Below, one piece after another: positions 12,001 to 21,570 of a DNA stretch of 64,000 nt. The notes under the pieces were generated by a model. The model saw nothing but the letters and a program-made list of their open reading frames with translations, was not told the origin of the DNA and made no database searches. Numbering within the stretch: position 1 is the stretch's first letter; every line of letters starts with the position of its first letter. Made by a program: the position numbers and the translations under genes. This DNA is from Siderastrea siderea (lineage: Eukaryota; Cnidaria; Anthozoa; Scleractinia; Rhizangiidae). Location of the stretch: assembly GCA_964030785.1 (NCBI GenBank), contig OZ034967.1:49139533-49203532 (forward strand), given 5' to 3'.

Positions 12001-14903
12001 CAAGGCACAGAAACATTTCCTCCTTCGAATTCCCAGGGACAAGTTGTGATATCTTGTGCGCTAACTTGGAGTAAAATGGCGATGGCAGGGACGGCGGAGC
12101 GTATTTTGAAGTGGGGGAGGGGCTGAAAACGAGCGCCGGAGGCGCGAGTTGGTAGGGGGGTCTGGGGTATCCTCCCCCAGAAAATTTTGAAATCTAGAGT
12201 CTCGGAAATCGTATTTACAGCATTCTCCGCGAGATACGTCTTGAAATAATTAGCCTGGATAAAGCGTAAAATGAAAGGTACTTTAGTGCTTACAGCAATA
12301 TTTTGGAGGTTATTTCTCAGCCTTCCGGTCTCCAACGCTAACCTGCGGTTTTTTTGACACAAGCCTCCGGTCTGTGGGAAGGAAGCACACGCTGAGAAAA
12401 TGTTAAAAATACGTAAACGCGAAAAGTTTCCGACGAGGTTTGTATAAAGTTGTAGCTTTGTAAATTCTTGTGACTTAATCAAGCAATAACAATTTAAACA
12501 CTAGTTTCATCTAGCAAATACTCTTATGTATTTTCTCGAATAACTACATATACTAAAACAAAATAAAATGTCATCCTCCTCAAAAGTGGGGGGGGGCTAA
12601 AGCCCCCCCCCAAGTCCCCCCGGCTCCGCCGTCCCTGGATGGGCGGGAGGGGAGGGAGCCGGTATATCGTTTATGGAAGATTCGACTGAGATTGTTTCCT
12701 TGTAAGACCCTGAAGAAGAAAGGCCGTGCCTTTCGAAATATTGGATCTAAAAATAGATGTTAGTATCCCTATCGTGGAATCAGCCTTAATTGCGTTTTTT
12801 TTATCGTATGTGGTGCTTCATTTTTTACTGATTAGATCCTTTACTACGGGATCCAGTACTTTTATTTTTGTCACTTTTGTTTGGACTCACCCTTTATAGC
12901 ATTAAGGTAAAAAAAAATTTGCGGAAAATTTGCGGATGATTTTAAACCAGGTTTTAAATAACGTCAACGAAATGAAGGGACCCACCCATTGAGGAGCGAA
13001 GCTAGAAATGACACCGGATGTAACTCAGTATGTATGGCACGAGGTTAGTTGTAATCCGATAAATGAATAATTGTTTACACATGTAACCGTGTTTTTATTT
13101 TCCTGCTTTATTTATTTTCCGCCAATTTTATGACTTCTATTAAAAAAGGGATTAGGTGCTTTATCGAATCAGAAACAGAGCCTGCCGTTAATTGTGAATT
13201 AAAAGTACTCGTACACTCTAACTTGTTTACACAGCAGCTGATCCACTACTCGGCCTGAGAAAACTGCCGACGTTTCACGAGGGCTCAAGTGGCGAAGGCT
13301 GTCTTCTCAGGCTACTGATCCACGGGAATGCCGCCTGACGTTACGCAACCTTGCTTGCATTTGTCTTGTGAATCATCGGAAAAGCGCAGATAATCGATTT
13401 CAAAAGAGTGGGTATACGAAAATAGTATATTACACATACAAAGAATTCTAGAATTTTAAACATATCAAAACCTGGAAAGCTATTCATATCAAAAACTCGA
13501 AAGTGGCCCTTCTTGGCGCTTCAGACGGAACGAAGCCTCAATCAATTTGAGATCAATCAGTCACTTACATATAATCGATCAATCAGTCAATAAAACAAAC
13601 AATCGATCAATCAATCAATCAATCATTTTAACTAACGCTTAGTGAGAACTGGGCTAAGGGGCTGTTTACATGGAGGGAGGAAGATCCTAGCACTAGGAAG
13701 ATCCCAGAAGGAGAAACAAATTTTCGTTTGGTTTACATGCAAAAATTTCGGTCGGGGTGGTTGCTGGAAATCAAATAAAACTGTCGGTCTTTAGCAGCTG
13801 AACGCCCGGCTGCCGCCATAATTGTGTTTCTGTCCGTAGTACTAGGATCTTCCGAGCGAAGGCAGTTTACATGGTGCTAGGATCTTCCTATCTCAGCTAG
13901 GAAGATCCTAGTGCTAGAAAGATCCTAGCACTAGGGCCAAGTACAACATTTTGCATGTAAACTGAATGCAGAAAACATATGGCGCTAGGATGATCCGCCT
14001 TCTAGGATCTTCCTAGCTAGGATCTTCCTCCCTCCATGTAAACAGCCCCTAACTGGCGACACAAAAGCCAAAATCACATATTTAAAAAGTCAGATTTTCA
14101 CATTGCTACAAAAATAACTCAAGATCCTCCTATTAATAAACCGGGGTCGAAGGTGGTTAGCGATCAGATTCATTCGCCGTTGTTAGGGACTGTGCAATAA
14201 TTACCTTGAGGGGGTTGGGAAACCAGAGGGGGGCATAGGGGAAAATCACAGCTAGAGAGAGGGGGGTTGGATTTAAAATTTCATACATCGGGGGGGGGGG
14301 GGTGGCATTACTTTTTTCACTCTTTTTCACAAACTGGAAAAGTGGTAGAAGAGCTGTTAGAGTTCAAACATTTATACTTGCTTACACTGGAATTAAACTG
14401 GGAAAATACATGTATCAACTCCAGGTGTTTTGATCTCTGAACTGGCTGATTATTTAATATTTTCCTATCTGTCATGCAGTAGGAAAGGAATGCCTCTGTT
14501 ATATATTAAAACAGTGCTACTTTATTGGCACCAGGTTTTAATGGGACGGGGACCCTTATAATTAACCGTTTTAAAAGTTGAACTATGGTGTTATTCAATG
14601 AGAAAGAAAGGTGCATTCCAGTGTAGGATAGCTTACATGGTATTATAATTAAAGAGAACGGAAAACCCAACTGTTGAATTTAACAGCAATAAATTGAACT
14701 ATGTAAATACAAACAGTTTGATTATTTAGCAAAGTAAGTTATGTAGAGCCCCTTGAGTTCTTGGATGCAAAGCCGGCGAAAAAAAGAGTAAGAGAAAGGA
14801 TACTCTTCCGTCTAATATTTCTTGGAAAAATGAAAAAGATGTGGAAGCGCTTACGAACAACCAGCTGAATGTGTATTTGAAACAACATGGTCTCAAGACA
14901 AAC
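7118..14903 (+). CDS. Tentative two-exon plus-strand gene with a SAP-like exon (copy A)
   Basis: Exon 1 (7118-7232) opens with ATGATGGCACCG and encodes MMAPDRVQKTAYFQGK followed by a helix-like segment ending LKSVFE, then the donor GAAG|GTATGT. That segment faintly resembles the first helices of a SAM domain, but I do not claim it. Exon 2 (14758-14903) encodes a basic stretch KKSKRKD and then LTNNQLNVYLKQHGLKTN, which matches the SAP (SAF-A/B, Acinus, PIAS) helix-extended loop used for DNA or chromatin binding; its donor is AAAC|GTAAGT. The phases agree: 1 base left over from exon 1 and 2 at the start of exon 2. No convincing continuation was found; the acceptor at 15298 gives a stop after two codons. 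Exon 1 is antisense in GPR157 intron 1. It could equally be two unrelated relics. Confidence 0.35.
7246..7276. repeat. (TTG)n microsatellite
   Basis: About nine uninterrupted GTT units just downstream of the exon-like frame at 7118-7232. Copy B (near 38980-39008) has the same array. Confidence 0.9.
7453..7908. mobile_element. Nested TA-flanked MITE
   Basis: The ends CCGTATTTTCTCGATTAAAC and the complement of GTTTAATCCAGAAAATATGG are inverted repeats, with TA at 7451-7452 and 7909-7910. Inside are alternating AATAAA(C/T)GCCGGG and GGCGTTTATT blocks pointing in opposite directions. It is inserted within the 6934-8306 element. Copy B: 39187-39636. Confidence 0.8.
10123..11078. repeat. Direct repeats bracketing the Penelope-like fragment
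   Basis: TGTGATAATATTTGATCGG followed by TCCAT and, after a small gap, ATAGTTTTTG occurs at about 10125-10158 and again at 11043-11078. The repeats bracket the Penelope-like fragment, so they look like a long, slightly altered target duplication made when it inserted into the host element. Confidence 0.65.
10378..11010 (-). pseudogene. Penelope-like element fragment: RT end plus GIY-YIG domain
   Basis: Reading the minus strand, the segment near 11010-10815 matches the end of a Penelope-like reverse transcriptase (NITWYNPPW, LGKKFLGIVDRCF, HKIFNRHTLKLSYSCM). From 10815 to 10378 it continues into the GIY-YIG endonuclease region: the cysteine cluster CNCRNKTECPLDGKC, then VAYQATITT, SYVGLATNFKERYRNHQ, ELSKHIWTLKDA and CNLCLHEKF. 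These are family landmarks. The frame ends just after CLHEKFVII with unrelated residues, and most of the RT is missing, so this is a 5'-truncated dead copy. Confidence 0.85.
11173..11285. repeat. CACCCG(C/T) minisatellite
   Basis: About sixteen units of a 7-bp CACCCGC/CACCCGT repeat form the inner part of the right inverted repeat of the 9287-11297 element. A shorter inverted counterpart (GGGTGGC)n lies at about 9303-9333. Confidence 0.9.
11306..11788. mobile_element. TIR MITE beside the 2-kb insertion
   Basis: The ends TGCATCAGTCAATTCCAGC and the complement of GCTGGAAATGACTGGTGCA are inverted repeats that continue into GGTGCCCACC and CCCGGGCATTAG. TTA follows the right end and TTG precedes the left, a possibly decayed 3-bp duplication. 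The TGCATNRGTC end recalls the 6934-8306 family. Copy B: 41014-41496. Confidence 0.7.
12086..12637. mobile_element. CAGGGACGGCGGAGC TIR element
   Basis: CAGGGACGGCGGAGC at 12086 is a perfect inverted match to GCTCCGCCGTCCCTG ending at 12637, followed inward by G-rich and C-rich tracts. GATGG flanks both sides (12081-12085 and 12638-12642), so the visible duplication is 5 bp. CAGGG ends resemble hAT, but hAT duplications are 8 bp, so the class is open. The 171-codon minus frame across it is not a recognised protein. Copy B: 41793-42346. Confidence 0.7.
12638..13657. other. No gene seen; repeat fragments
   Basis: There is a GACCCTGAAGAAG block near 12708 of the kind often seen at Penelope-like termini. 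CCTGAGAAAACTGCCGAC with its approximate inverse CTGTCTTCTCAGG lies at 13254-13312. An (ATCA)n run lies near 13600-13625. Copy B has a private MITE inserted at the site corresponding to 13317-13322. No exon is supported. Confidence 0.5.
13658..14049. mobile_element. PIF/Harbinger-type MITE rich in palindromes
   Basis: The ends GGGGCTGTTTACATGGAGGG and the complement of CCCTCCATGTAAACAGCCCC form a perfect 20-bp inverted repeat with TAA on both sides (13655-13657 and 14050-14052). The interior repeats the near-palindrome CTAGGATCTTCCTAG and its inverse many times, so the element can fold on several scales. It is non-coding. Copy B: 43632-44025. Confidence 0.9.
14050..14757. other. No gene seen
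   Basis: AT-rich sequence with two poly-G tracts (near 14265 and 14290) and no inverted repeat or exon that I could support. Copy B (44026-44730) is the same apart from tract length. Confidence 0.45.
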
Positions 14904-15062
14904 GTAAGTAAGGCTGATTTAAGGTGGCCGAACACAGTTTTCTTGTACCTATGCGTTATTTATCGTTATTTTCAAACCACTGGCAGTTGGGCAGCCAAAA
15001 TTGGCAAGCTGCAAGTTCAACTAAAGAAGATTGTATTTTGATGTTTTATTGGACTAGGTACC

Positions 15063-15076
15063 GTTACCATGGCAAC
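15063..15076. promoter_or_regulatory. X-box-like palindrome (possible RFX site)
   Basis: GTTACCATGGCAAC fits the RFX X-box consensus GTNRCC-(0-3)-RGYAAC exactly. Copy B keeps it at 45040-45053. It lies about 6 kb upstream of the GPR157 start codon with no gene model attached, so function is only a possibility. Confidence 0.3.
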
Positions 15077-15809
15077 ACAGCTGGTAGTAAACCAGCATTA
15101 ACTAATGGGTTTGATTTATTTTGAGAAAATCCAGTCGTTAGATTTTTTCCATCATTTGTCTTAGAAAACTCAGAAAAATACTGGCCTGTTCACACTGGTC
15201 TCGTGAAATTTTGACAGAGAGATCTTCTGTTATTTTGTGTTTTGTATTTTAACGTTTTCTGAACATGTCCTCTGTCAGATTTCAATTTTTGTTTGCAGGC
15301 GAGCTAAGCGTGTTCCGAGCTATTACTCTACCAAATTTCACGAAATTCTAACGAGCGGTTCCGTAGAAATCAGTGCATTTCCACTAACTCGTGCAGTCAC
15401 AATTTTCTGGTTAACTGCGCATGAGCTGCATTTGACAGGATTCTCGATCTTTCTCATTCCATACAAACAATCCCAGAAAGGCAGGGTATTTTCCAAGGGT
15501 ATAACCTTTAATACATTGAAAAACAAACGTTTTTGACACATAACAAACTGTTGATTGTTAAGACGGAAAAAACCACTTACACAATCTTCACTGAACAAAA
15601 TGAAATGATCGCTGTACAGGCGCCAACAGGCGCCATGTTTGTTTTTTCTCAAAGCCTTGTGCGCGCGCGCTTATTAACGTCAGCAGTACAAATCGTAGAG
15701 TGACCGCAAACTGTGTTCAGACACCTTAACTAAACGAGTTCTCAGCCACGCACGTGGAAATGCTGCCAGAGATGTTCTGGAAGATGTAGAATTTAATAAC
15801 TCCTGTGAA

Positions 15810-15915
15810 GGCGACACAACTTCAGAGGGGGGAGGAACGGAATAGGAAAGAGGGAGAAATGGCCAAAAAAAGTAGGGAGGAGGGAGAAAATGAAATGTTG
15901 GGAGAAGGGAGAGAT
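15810..15915. repeat. Purine-rich minisatellite GGGAGGAGGGAGAAAT
   Basis: Units containing GGGAGGAGGGAGAAA are spaced by AATGGCCAAAAAAAGTA-like sequence. The same unit recurs at 18782-18862 in the same unit and in copy B at about 45790-45895 and 48750-48835. The G-tracts could form quadruplex structures. Confidence 0.7.
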
Positions 15916-16110
15916 GGATGAGGGGTAAAAGGCGTTGACGGGCCAACACGACTCCGGTACAGTTCTTACGTGGTATTTTCTAAGCCTTTTTGGCTTAGCT
16001 CTAACTAGAATGTCTTTGAGAGATTTTCTTCTTCCGTACGATAAGAGAGGAGGCTCCTTGAAAATTTCTTTTAATCTTGGATGCTTTTGTATAAGGTGCC
16101 ATTTCTCTCT

Positions 16111-16394
16111 TGGTTCTCATATGCCGCCGCACTACCTGCGACATGGCCGCCAGTACTGCCTGGGATACTGTTCCGACATATGAGAACATAGGCCGCCGAC
16201 AACAACAACCATCGCAGGCCTTTACCGCCGACGTGCTTGCGAAGTTGAACTCAAGTCAACTACGCAGGCTTCCCGGCGTAAAGGCCTGCGATGGTTGTTG
16301 TTGCCGGCGGTGTATGTTCTCATATCGAAACGGTATCTCAGGCAGTACCAGCGGCTACATTATGTCGCAGGTAGTTCGGCGGCATGTGAGAACC
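16111..16394. mobile_element. 284-bp nested palindrome (foldback MITE)
   Basis: The arms begin TGGTTCTCATATGCCGCCG and end with the inverse CGGCGGCATGTGAGAACCA. They stay paired for about 115 bp to CAGGCCTTTACCGCCG against CGGCGTAAAGGCCTG, with a short loop of about 55 bp. Each arm has its own inner inverted repeat (GTTCTCATATG and CATATGAGAAC), so the hairpin is nested. A frame crosses it but is just the palindrome read through. Copy B: 46087-46370. Confidence 0.88.
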
Positions 16395-16433
16395 AGACTT
16401 AAGTATGTTTTTGAGACCAGGTAGAGCTGGGCA

Positions 16434-18330
16434 TTATTGCGTTACAAACGGCAATATTCTCTTTCGTGCGGTTTGATTTTTCTGCGTTAGAGCAGAGTGC
16501 CTGTCACTGAATTGAACTTCGCCAAGATGCTTTTTAACCGGGCTAACTGGATATCCTCTAGATATCAAGTGAGACATAAAGTCCTTTATGTTCGCCTCAA
16601 ACGTAGTTTTAGAGGAGTTTGTTCTAAGGCGCCTGAGTGCTTCCCCTTTGATAAAACCTTTTGTAACGCCTGGTGGGGGGCACGAATAAAAATTCGTATA
16701 CTGAAAAGTCTCCGTAGGCTTGTAATGCGTTCGCACTTCTAGCAAGGCTTCTTTATAAAACCTCTACCTTTTGTACACGTTCGTGTCAAGGAATGTGATT
16801 TCTTTCTCTGAGATTTCAGCCGTAAACTTACCAGTGGGATGAAACTTGTTTGCCTGCTCAATGAAGTCATCCACTCCATCTTATGTTATGTTACCTATTT
16901 TTTAAGAGGACATAATATGCTCTGTTTGCCCAAACCATTGACCACTTCTTATGGTCTCAATTCCTTTAGTTACTTGGCAGCAACATCTTGGAATTCTCTT
17001 CCTGACCATTACCGAACTATTTCTGATTTTACTTCTTTTCGACGACTGATATCTACGGGGAACAATAATTTACTTAAAAGGGCAGGAACTGCAAACCTTT
17101 CTACATCATGATAATTTGCAAGTTAGTTGTCTAGGTAGTTAGTTATCTTATTTGTTATATAGAATTAACTTTTTATTATAATTATTTATTAATGTAGTTG
17201 GCTCGAAGATATTAGCACTTGAGTGCTACACTGTAAATTTGAGGGTAAATAAAGTTTAAAAAAAAATGTTTCAAAGTGGAAACACGTCATCGATGAATCT
17301 TTTCCACACTAGCGGTTTATAGGTTCTCTGGCTAAGGATCTCTTTCTTAATGTTGGCCATAAAAATGTTAACAAAAGCTAAGGCCATTTTAAATTCGTTC
17401 CCATAGGTAAGCAGCACCATGGGTTTGTAAGTAATCTTTTTCTATTGAATTGGAAAGAGTTTTCCTTAAGAATAAGACTAAGCATTTCGCTGAGGTACCT
17501 GACTGGAATGGGGGGCTTGTTATCTTAGTATGCTTGGCATACCGTGTTTATAACCTCTTCTTGCGGTATGTTTGTGTAGAGGCTAGTGACGTCCATTGAG
17601 ACTAGGATAACGTCAGCAGGCACTTTTGTCATTTCTACAAAGTTAAAGTCTGTCGTATCTTTGAGATACGAGTCTTGCGATTGTGCTACAGGCTGAACGA
17701 GTCTATCTACAAATGATGAAATGCGTTCTGTTGGGCCGTCACACCCTGATATGATAGGTCTACCGACTAGAGTGGGTTTGTGAATCTTTGTAAGTGTGTA
17801 AAAAAACTGGAGTTCTCGGCGGATTAGGTGTGAGGGAAAGCCACTATTCCGTCATTGAGTCAATATGTCCCTCTTGGCTGAGGGATTTTCCTAGCTGTTG
17901 AACTTTTTAGGGTGTGGATTCTAATCATTGGCTCAACTAGGGGCCGGTAGTTATTTCTGTCGTCAAGTAGACTCTGGCCCTCCTTAATTTTGTCTTGTCT
18001 TATGGCGGTTGCAGTTCCCTTTTCTGCTTTTTGAGTACGATGTTTTTGTTGCGTGTTAAATCTTTCCGCGCACGTCGTTCTCTGAGTGGCAGATTATCTT
18101 TTGGTCTGCACACTCGAATATTCGCAAGGCTGATCTTAACCTCTTCTAAATAACTTTCTAGCATCACTGATGGCTAGATAGGCGGTATCCAGTCCGATTT
18201 GACGTGGAAAGGGTGGGGATCGCTATTTTCCCCGTGAAATATATACTGTAGGCGCACACGTCTTGCGAACTGCTCGAAATCCCTCACAAGCTGGCGCCCA
18301 ATATTGTAGTAAAAAAATAGTCCGCTGCAA
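16434..18330 (-). pseudogene. Penelope-like reverse transcriptase relic (copy A)
   Basis: Read right to left on the minus strand this is a nearly complete Penelope-like RT. It has an N-terminal stretch (DFEQFARRVRLQYIFHG, HPFHVKSDWIPP), KDNLPLRERRARKDL, the fingers region RTPVFYTLTKIHKPTLVGRP, ILVSMDVTSLYTNIPQEE and the catalytic box WKRFIDDVF. A LINE fragment interrupts it at about 16880-17270. Then follow VDDFIEQANKFHPTGKFTAE, TFLDTNVYKGRG and HYKPTETFQYTNFYSC, and the frame stops at LPFVTQ. Frameshifts and in-frame stops (for example after VCQAY) disable it, and the GIY-YIG domain is absent. The palindrome at 16111-16394 abuts its truncated end. Confidence 0.88.
16880..17270 (+). pseudogene. 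LINE 3' end inserted in the Penelope-like relic
   Basis: The plus-strand frame contains LRGHNMLCLPKPLTTSYGLN, YLAATSWNSLPDHYR and FTSFRRLIS, the usual tail of a non-LTR retrotransposon reverse-transcriptase ORF of the CR1/L2/Jockey kind. It ends with a 3' UTR closing in AATAAAGTTT and an A-run. It separates FIDDVF from VDDFIEQ of the flanking RT, so it inserted later and 5'-truncated. Copy B: about 46856-47246. Confidence 0.8.
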
Positions 18331-18620
18331 TTTACCTGGACGCTCGTGCTCCAACAGAATTGTAAAAACACCGGCTAGCTTTATGACTACTTTTAATGAG
18401 TAAAAAGGGGCTATGTTTAGCTTATAAGCTCTCCACTTTTGGTCACTTGGACGCCGTTACTCCAAGGAAGTACTTTGCTTAGGTTTTTTAAACATTGGTT
18501 TCTTGAACGGTCAAAACATATATTTATTTCGAGGGATTTTTTTACGGCATTGCTTGGATTCCTCCAATATTACAAGTCTCTGATCTGGAACTCGACTCAG
18601 TAACAGAGTTGTGAGTAACA

Positions 18621-18693
18621 ATGTTTAATGATGCAACCCAGTTATCAAACGTGGGCGAAGCAAGTGAATTTCTCAGCTTGTTAGGCCTAAAAT
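18621..18693 (+). other. Candidate first exon (MFNDATQ...)
   Basis: ATGTTTAATGATGC opens a frame encoding MFNDATQLSNVGEASEF, then LSLLGLK, and runs into a strong donor, AAAT|GTAAGT. An in-frame TGA lies just upstream of the ATG, so this would be a true start. The exon ends in phase 1, which matches the 2-base overhang at the start of the terminal exon at 22242. Splicing the two would give a protein of about 60 residues. Copy B (48589-48661) preserves the frame. This is inference; no cDNA is available. Confidence 0.35.
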
Positions 18694-18781
18694 GTAAGTA
18701 CCATAATATTCCTTCTTAAATAAGTATAATTCGTCTATTTCTTGCCCCGGCGCTTTATTCGCTTATTCGCTGGGAGGCGAG

Positions 18782-18862
18782 CGTTTAGGGAGGAGGGAGA
18801 AATTGCCCCAAAAAGTAGGGAGGAGGGAGAAATTGGCTTAAAAAGTTGGGAGGAGGGAGGTT
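18782..18862. repeat. Purine-rich minisatellite, second locus
   Basis: Three units of GGGAGGAGGGAGAAATTG with CCCCAAAAAGTA-type spacers, the same family as 15810-15915. Copy B: 48753-48830. Confidence 0.7.
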
Positions 18863-19034
18863 TACCCTCCTGTCGCTCCCCCCTCCACTTCACTCAGAAT
18901 CAGAGTCAAGTGATTCCGATGGAGAGAACACATACGTTGAAGAGTCATTTGAAGTATTTTTTGTGGCTGAGGAAGATTTCAAACACGTAAACTAGGTATA
19001 AGGGAACCGATATGGGGGATGGGGGGGAGGAACT

Positions 19035-19149
19035 CTCTCCTCCGCAGAGGCTCCTATTGGTAAACACCAGGGAAAGAAAAGGAGGGAAGCGGGAGAGCGT
19101 TTTTTCCCACGGGCAAGGCGCGACTGTAGGAGGCCTCTGCGGAGGAGAG
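19035..19149. repeat. Inverted repeat
   Basis: CTCTCCTCCGCAGAGGCTCC (19035) and GGAGGCCTCTGCGGAGGAGA (near 19129) are inverted arms of about 21 bp around a loop of about 70 bp, in a purine-rich setting. Copy B has the same arms near 48993 and 49093. Confidence 0.75.
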
Positions 19150-19159
19150 AGGGGGAGGA

Positions 19160-20050
19160 AGCAGGGGAGGGGGGTGACCTTAATATTATCAGTAGGTGAG
19201 GGGAGGTTAAAGTTTATTTTTGTAAGTGAGACGGGGGTGCGACTTAATTTTGAGCCGTATTTTACCCATTTCCCACCCCCCTCCAGGTAATTAATGCACA
19301 GTCCCTTACCTATAATTGTTGGTCACTTGACAGCAACGACGCAAGCGATCTTCTTCCTCAGATTTTTCGAGTTAAAAAATAAAGGTTGACGTGAAATTCG
19401 TTTATACTTCGAACTTGTCGGAGATGAAAGGAACACTTCTGTGATCAAGGACAAGTTGATCTGTTCGAGTTCTAACTAGCAGAAAATTTTAGACAACAGA
19501 AGCTTGTTCTCCGAATTTTCTAGCTACAAAAGTTCTAGCTGAGCTAAGCTGGTCTTATTTTCCACTCTAAATGACATGTATCTGTCCCACCGAAAACAAA
19601 AGAAATTAATCTTCCCATGTTACAAAAACAGAATTTATTTTGAGAATAAATTTGACTAGGGACTGAAGTAATAATATTCCTTTTTAGGTCCAGTTTAATC
19701 AAGTCGTCGATAGCTGTAAAAAATCTAAATCTAACATAAAAATATGTGATGTTATGGGTGCATTTTAGTCTACCAACCAGCGCAACAAAACACCATTCCT
19801 TTCGATATTTATGATCATAACAACTTTATTTCACTGAAAATGATGAGGCATTTTGAATGAGTATGAACAGATCAGACCACAATATCAAAGAGCACGTTTT
19901 CCGCGGCTACTCTTTCTTCAACAGTGACTTATTAAAGTTCTTCAACTTTTACTACAAGCAATAAAGGCTACGACGGCCAACCTTACTTGAGATGCAACTT
20001 ACTGGCTGTTGTAGAGAATTGTTTGTTATGGGCTGGTTACTGAAACAAGA
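19160..20050. other. No gene seen
   Basis: AT-rich sequence with the short imperfect hairpin AGTTCTAGCTGAGCTAAGC near 19540. No exon or mobile-element termini were identified. Copy B: about 49150-50040. Confidence 0.45.
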
Positions 20051-20350
20051 GTACTTAAGTGAATGGATTGGCGGTCGATCGGTTCTAGAGAGGTAGCCAT
20101 TAGGGACATTATGGAAAAGTGGCTGTTAGTGAAGCCGGTAAAAGAAAGGCCAACAGCTTTCCAGTAAGGCAATCATCTGGTCCGAGACAAAGTCTCTGAA
20201 ATGAGATCAGATCGTCAGATCACGATCACTATCAGATCAGGAGACCAGATCACCTGAATTGAGACGACAATATTGCGTGCTCTGTTCCTGTATCGATCCT
20301 GTAAACAGGAAGCATTCATGACATTTTCGTGTCTTTAATGTATACCGTTG
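20050..20350. repeat. Paralogous segment 1 of a within-unit duplication
   Basis: AGAGAGGTAGCCATTA, AAAAGTG(G/A)CTGTTAGTG, CTGAAATGAGATC and CAGATCAGGAGA recur in the same order at 24455-24740. Together with the paired exons at 21571-22350 and 27895-31245 this shows an older duplication inside each 31.7-kb unit. Copy B: about 50060-50345. Confidence 0.65.
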
Positions 20351-20870
20351 TACCCAAACGGTCATTTGTTAAACTGTATTACTGAAAAGTTCATAGGTCA
20401 TTCGGATGAGTTTGAAGAAGAATAGTTACACAGCTTCTTCACTATCAAATTTCTTACGAAATTTTGGAAAGTTTTGTTACCACGTTTACTAGAACTTTCT
20501 TCTCCGATCCACGAGGACTACCGTAATTTTCTCGAATACTAGCCGTCCCTCGATAGATCGCTCCCCTTTGGTGGAAATATTCAAATAATAGCCTCCCTTG
20601 AATAATCACCCCTCCCCCTCCACACACACGCACACAAACACTTCTCATCTCCCTTGAATAATCACCCAGGAGGATGACGCTAAAGTGAGGTCCGAACTAA
20701 CAAGACAGAGTGAACGGGGGCGAGCGAAAGAATTTTTTTCTCCCGGTCCGACTTTCCCCGCGCCCCACTATCTGCCCCAGGTTCCCCGAGGATGGACTTC
20801 TAACGAACAACACTTGAAATAATCCCCCTAGATTAATCGCTCCCCACCCCGTCGATTAATCACCCCTTTT

Positions 20871-21350
20871 ATGATATGGCGGTGTCTCACAAGGACTGGG
20901 AACTACCGAATTCACGAATTTGATTGGCTGAAATCGATATTGACCGCGGTCTAGATTTTCCCATCTAGACCGGCATCTAGACCGGTTACACTTTGCGGTG
21001 ACAAAGGTGTAAACTAAACTACAAAAATATTGACTATTTCCTTCTAAAAATACTAAAATGAAGCGCCAACAAGCCTGACGAGAAAAAAGGTAGAGGACGA
21101 GCAAACTTTGGCAGATTTAAGTTCAGCTCATCGACTTTTGCAAGCAAAATGTCAGCTAGTACGAACCATTTACATTAAGCGAATGTTTGGCCATATAATA
21201 AACATCTTATTAACCGAGCTTAGTCGGTCTGTATGGGAGAATCTTGACCTCGGTCGTGTGTACAGACTTCACTGCGTTCGGTCTGTACTCACGACCTCGG
21301 TCAAGATTCTCCCATACAGACCTCCTGCTCGGTTAATAAGAGGTAAATAA
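20871..21350. mobile_element. A-only insertion with a long hairpin
   Basis: Copy B joins the flanks directly at about 50850 (CCCCCCTATAAAAAA). The insert ends in a large inverted repeat at about 21209-21345: TTATTAACCGAGC with GTCTGTATGGGAGAATCTTG against its inverse, closing GCTCGGTTAATAAG, and a short loop containing CTTCACTGCGTTCGG. No coding content was recognised. Confidence 0.75.
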
Positions 21351-21570
21351 TAACATAATATTATTCGAGGAAGCACGGTATGAATAAAGTTGGAAAAATC
21401 TGACCTTTGTTGCATGTTCAATTGTCATTGACAAGACAAGATTTCAAGTACGATGGTATTAGCCTATGTATGATTAATAATTTCGAGTGGAGGCATCGAT
21501 TGCATGTGCTCCGTACCCTTGCAACTGCAAGGCCAAACTCCATCGCATACTGACCCACTGAAGATAGAGA

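Noticed and set aside
11967..12482. 171-codon minus frame
   Set aside because: It lies mostly over the CAGGGACGG-ended element, is not open in full in copy B, and resembles no known protein.
16110..16424. 104-codon frame MVLICRRTTCDMAAS...
   Set aside because: It is a read-through of the nested palindrome and has no independent support.
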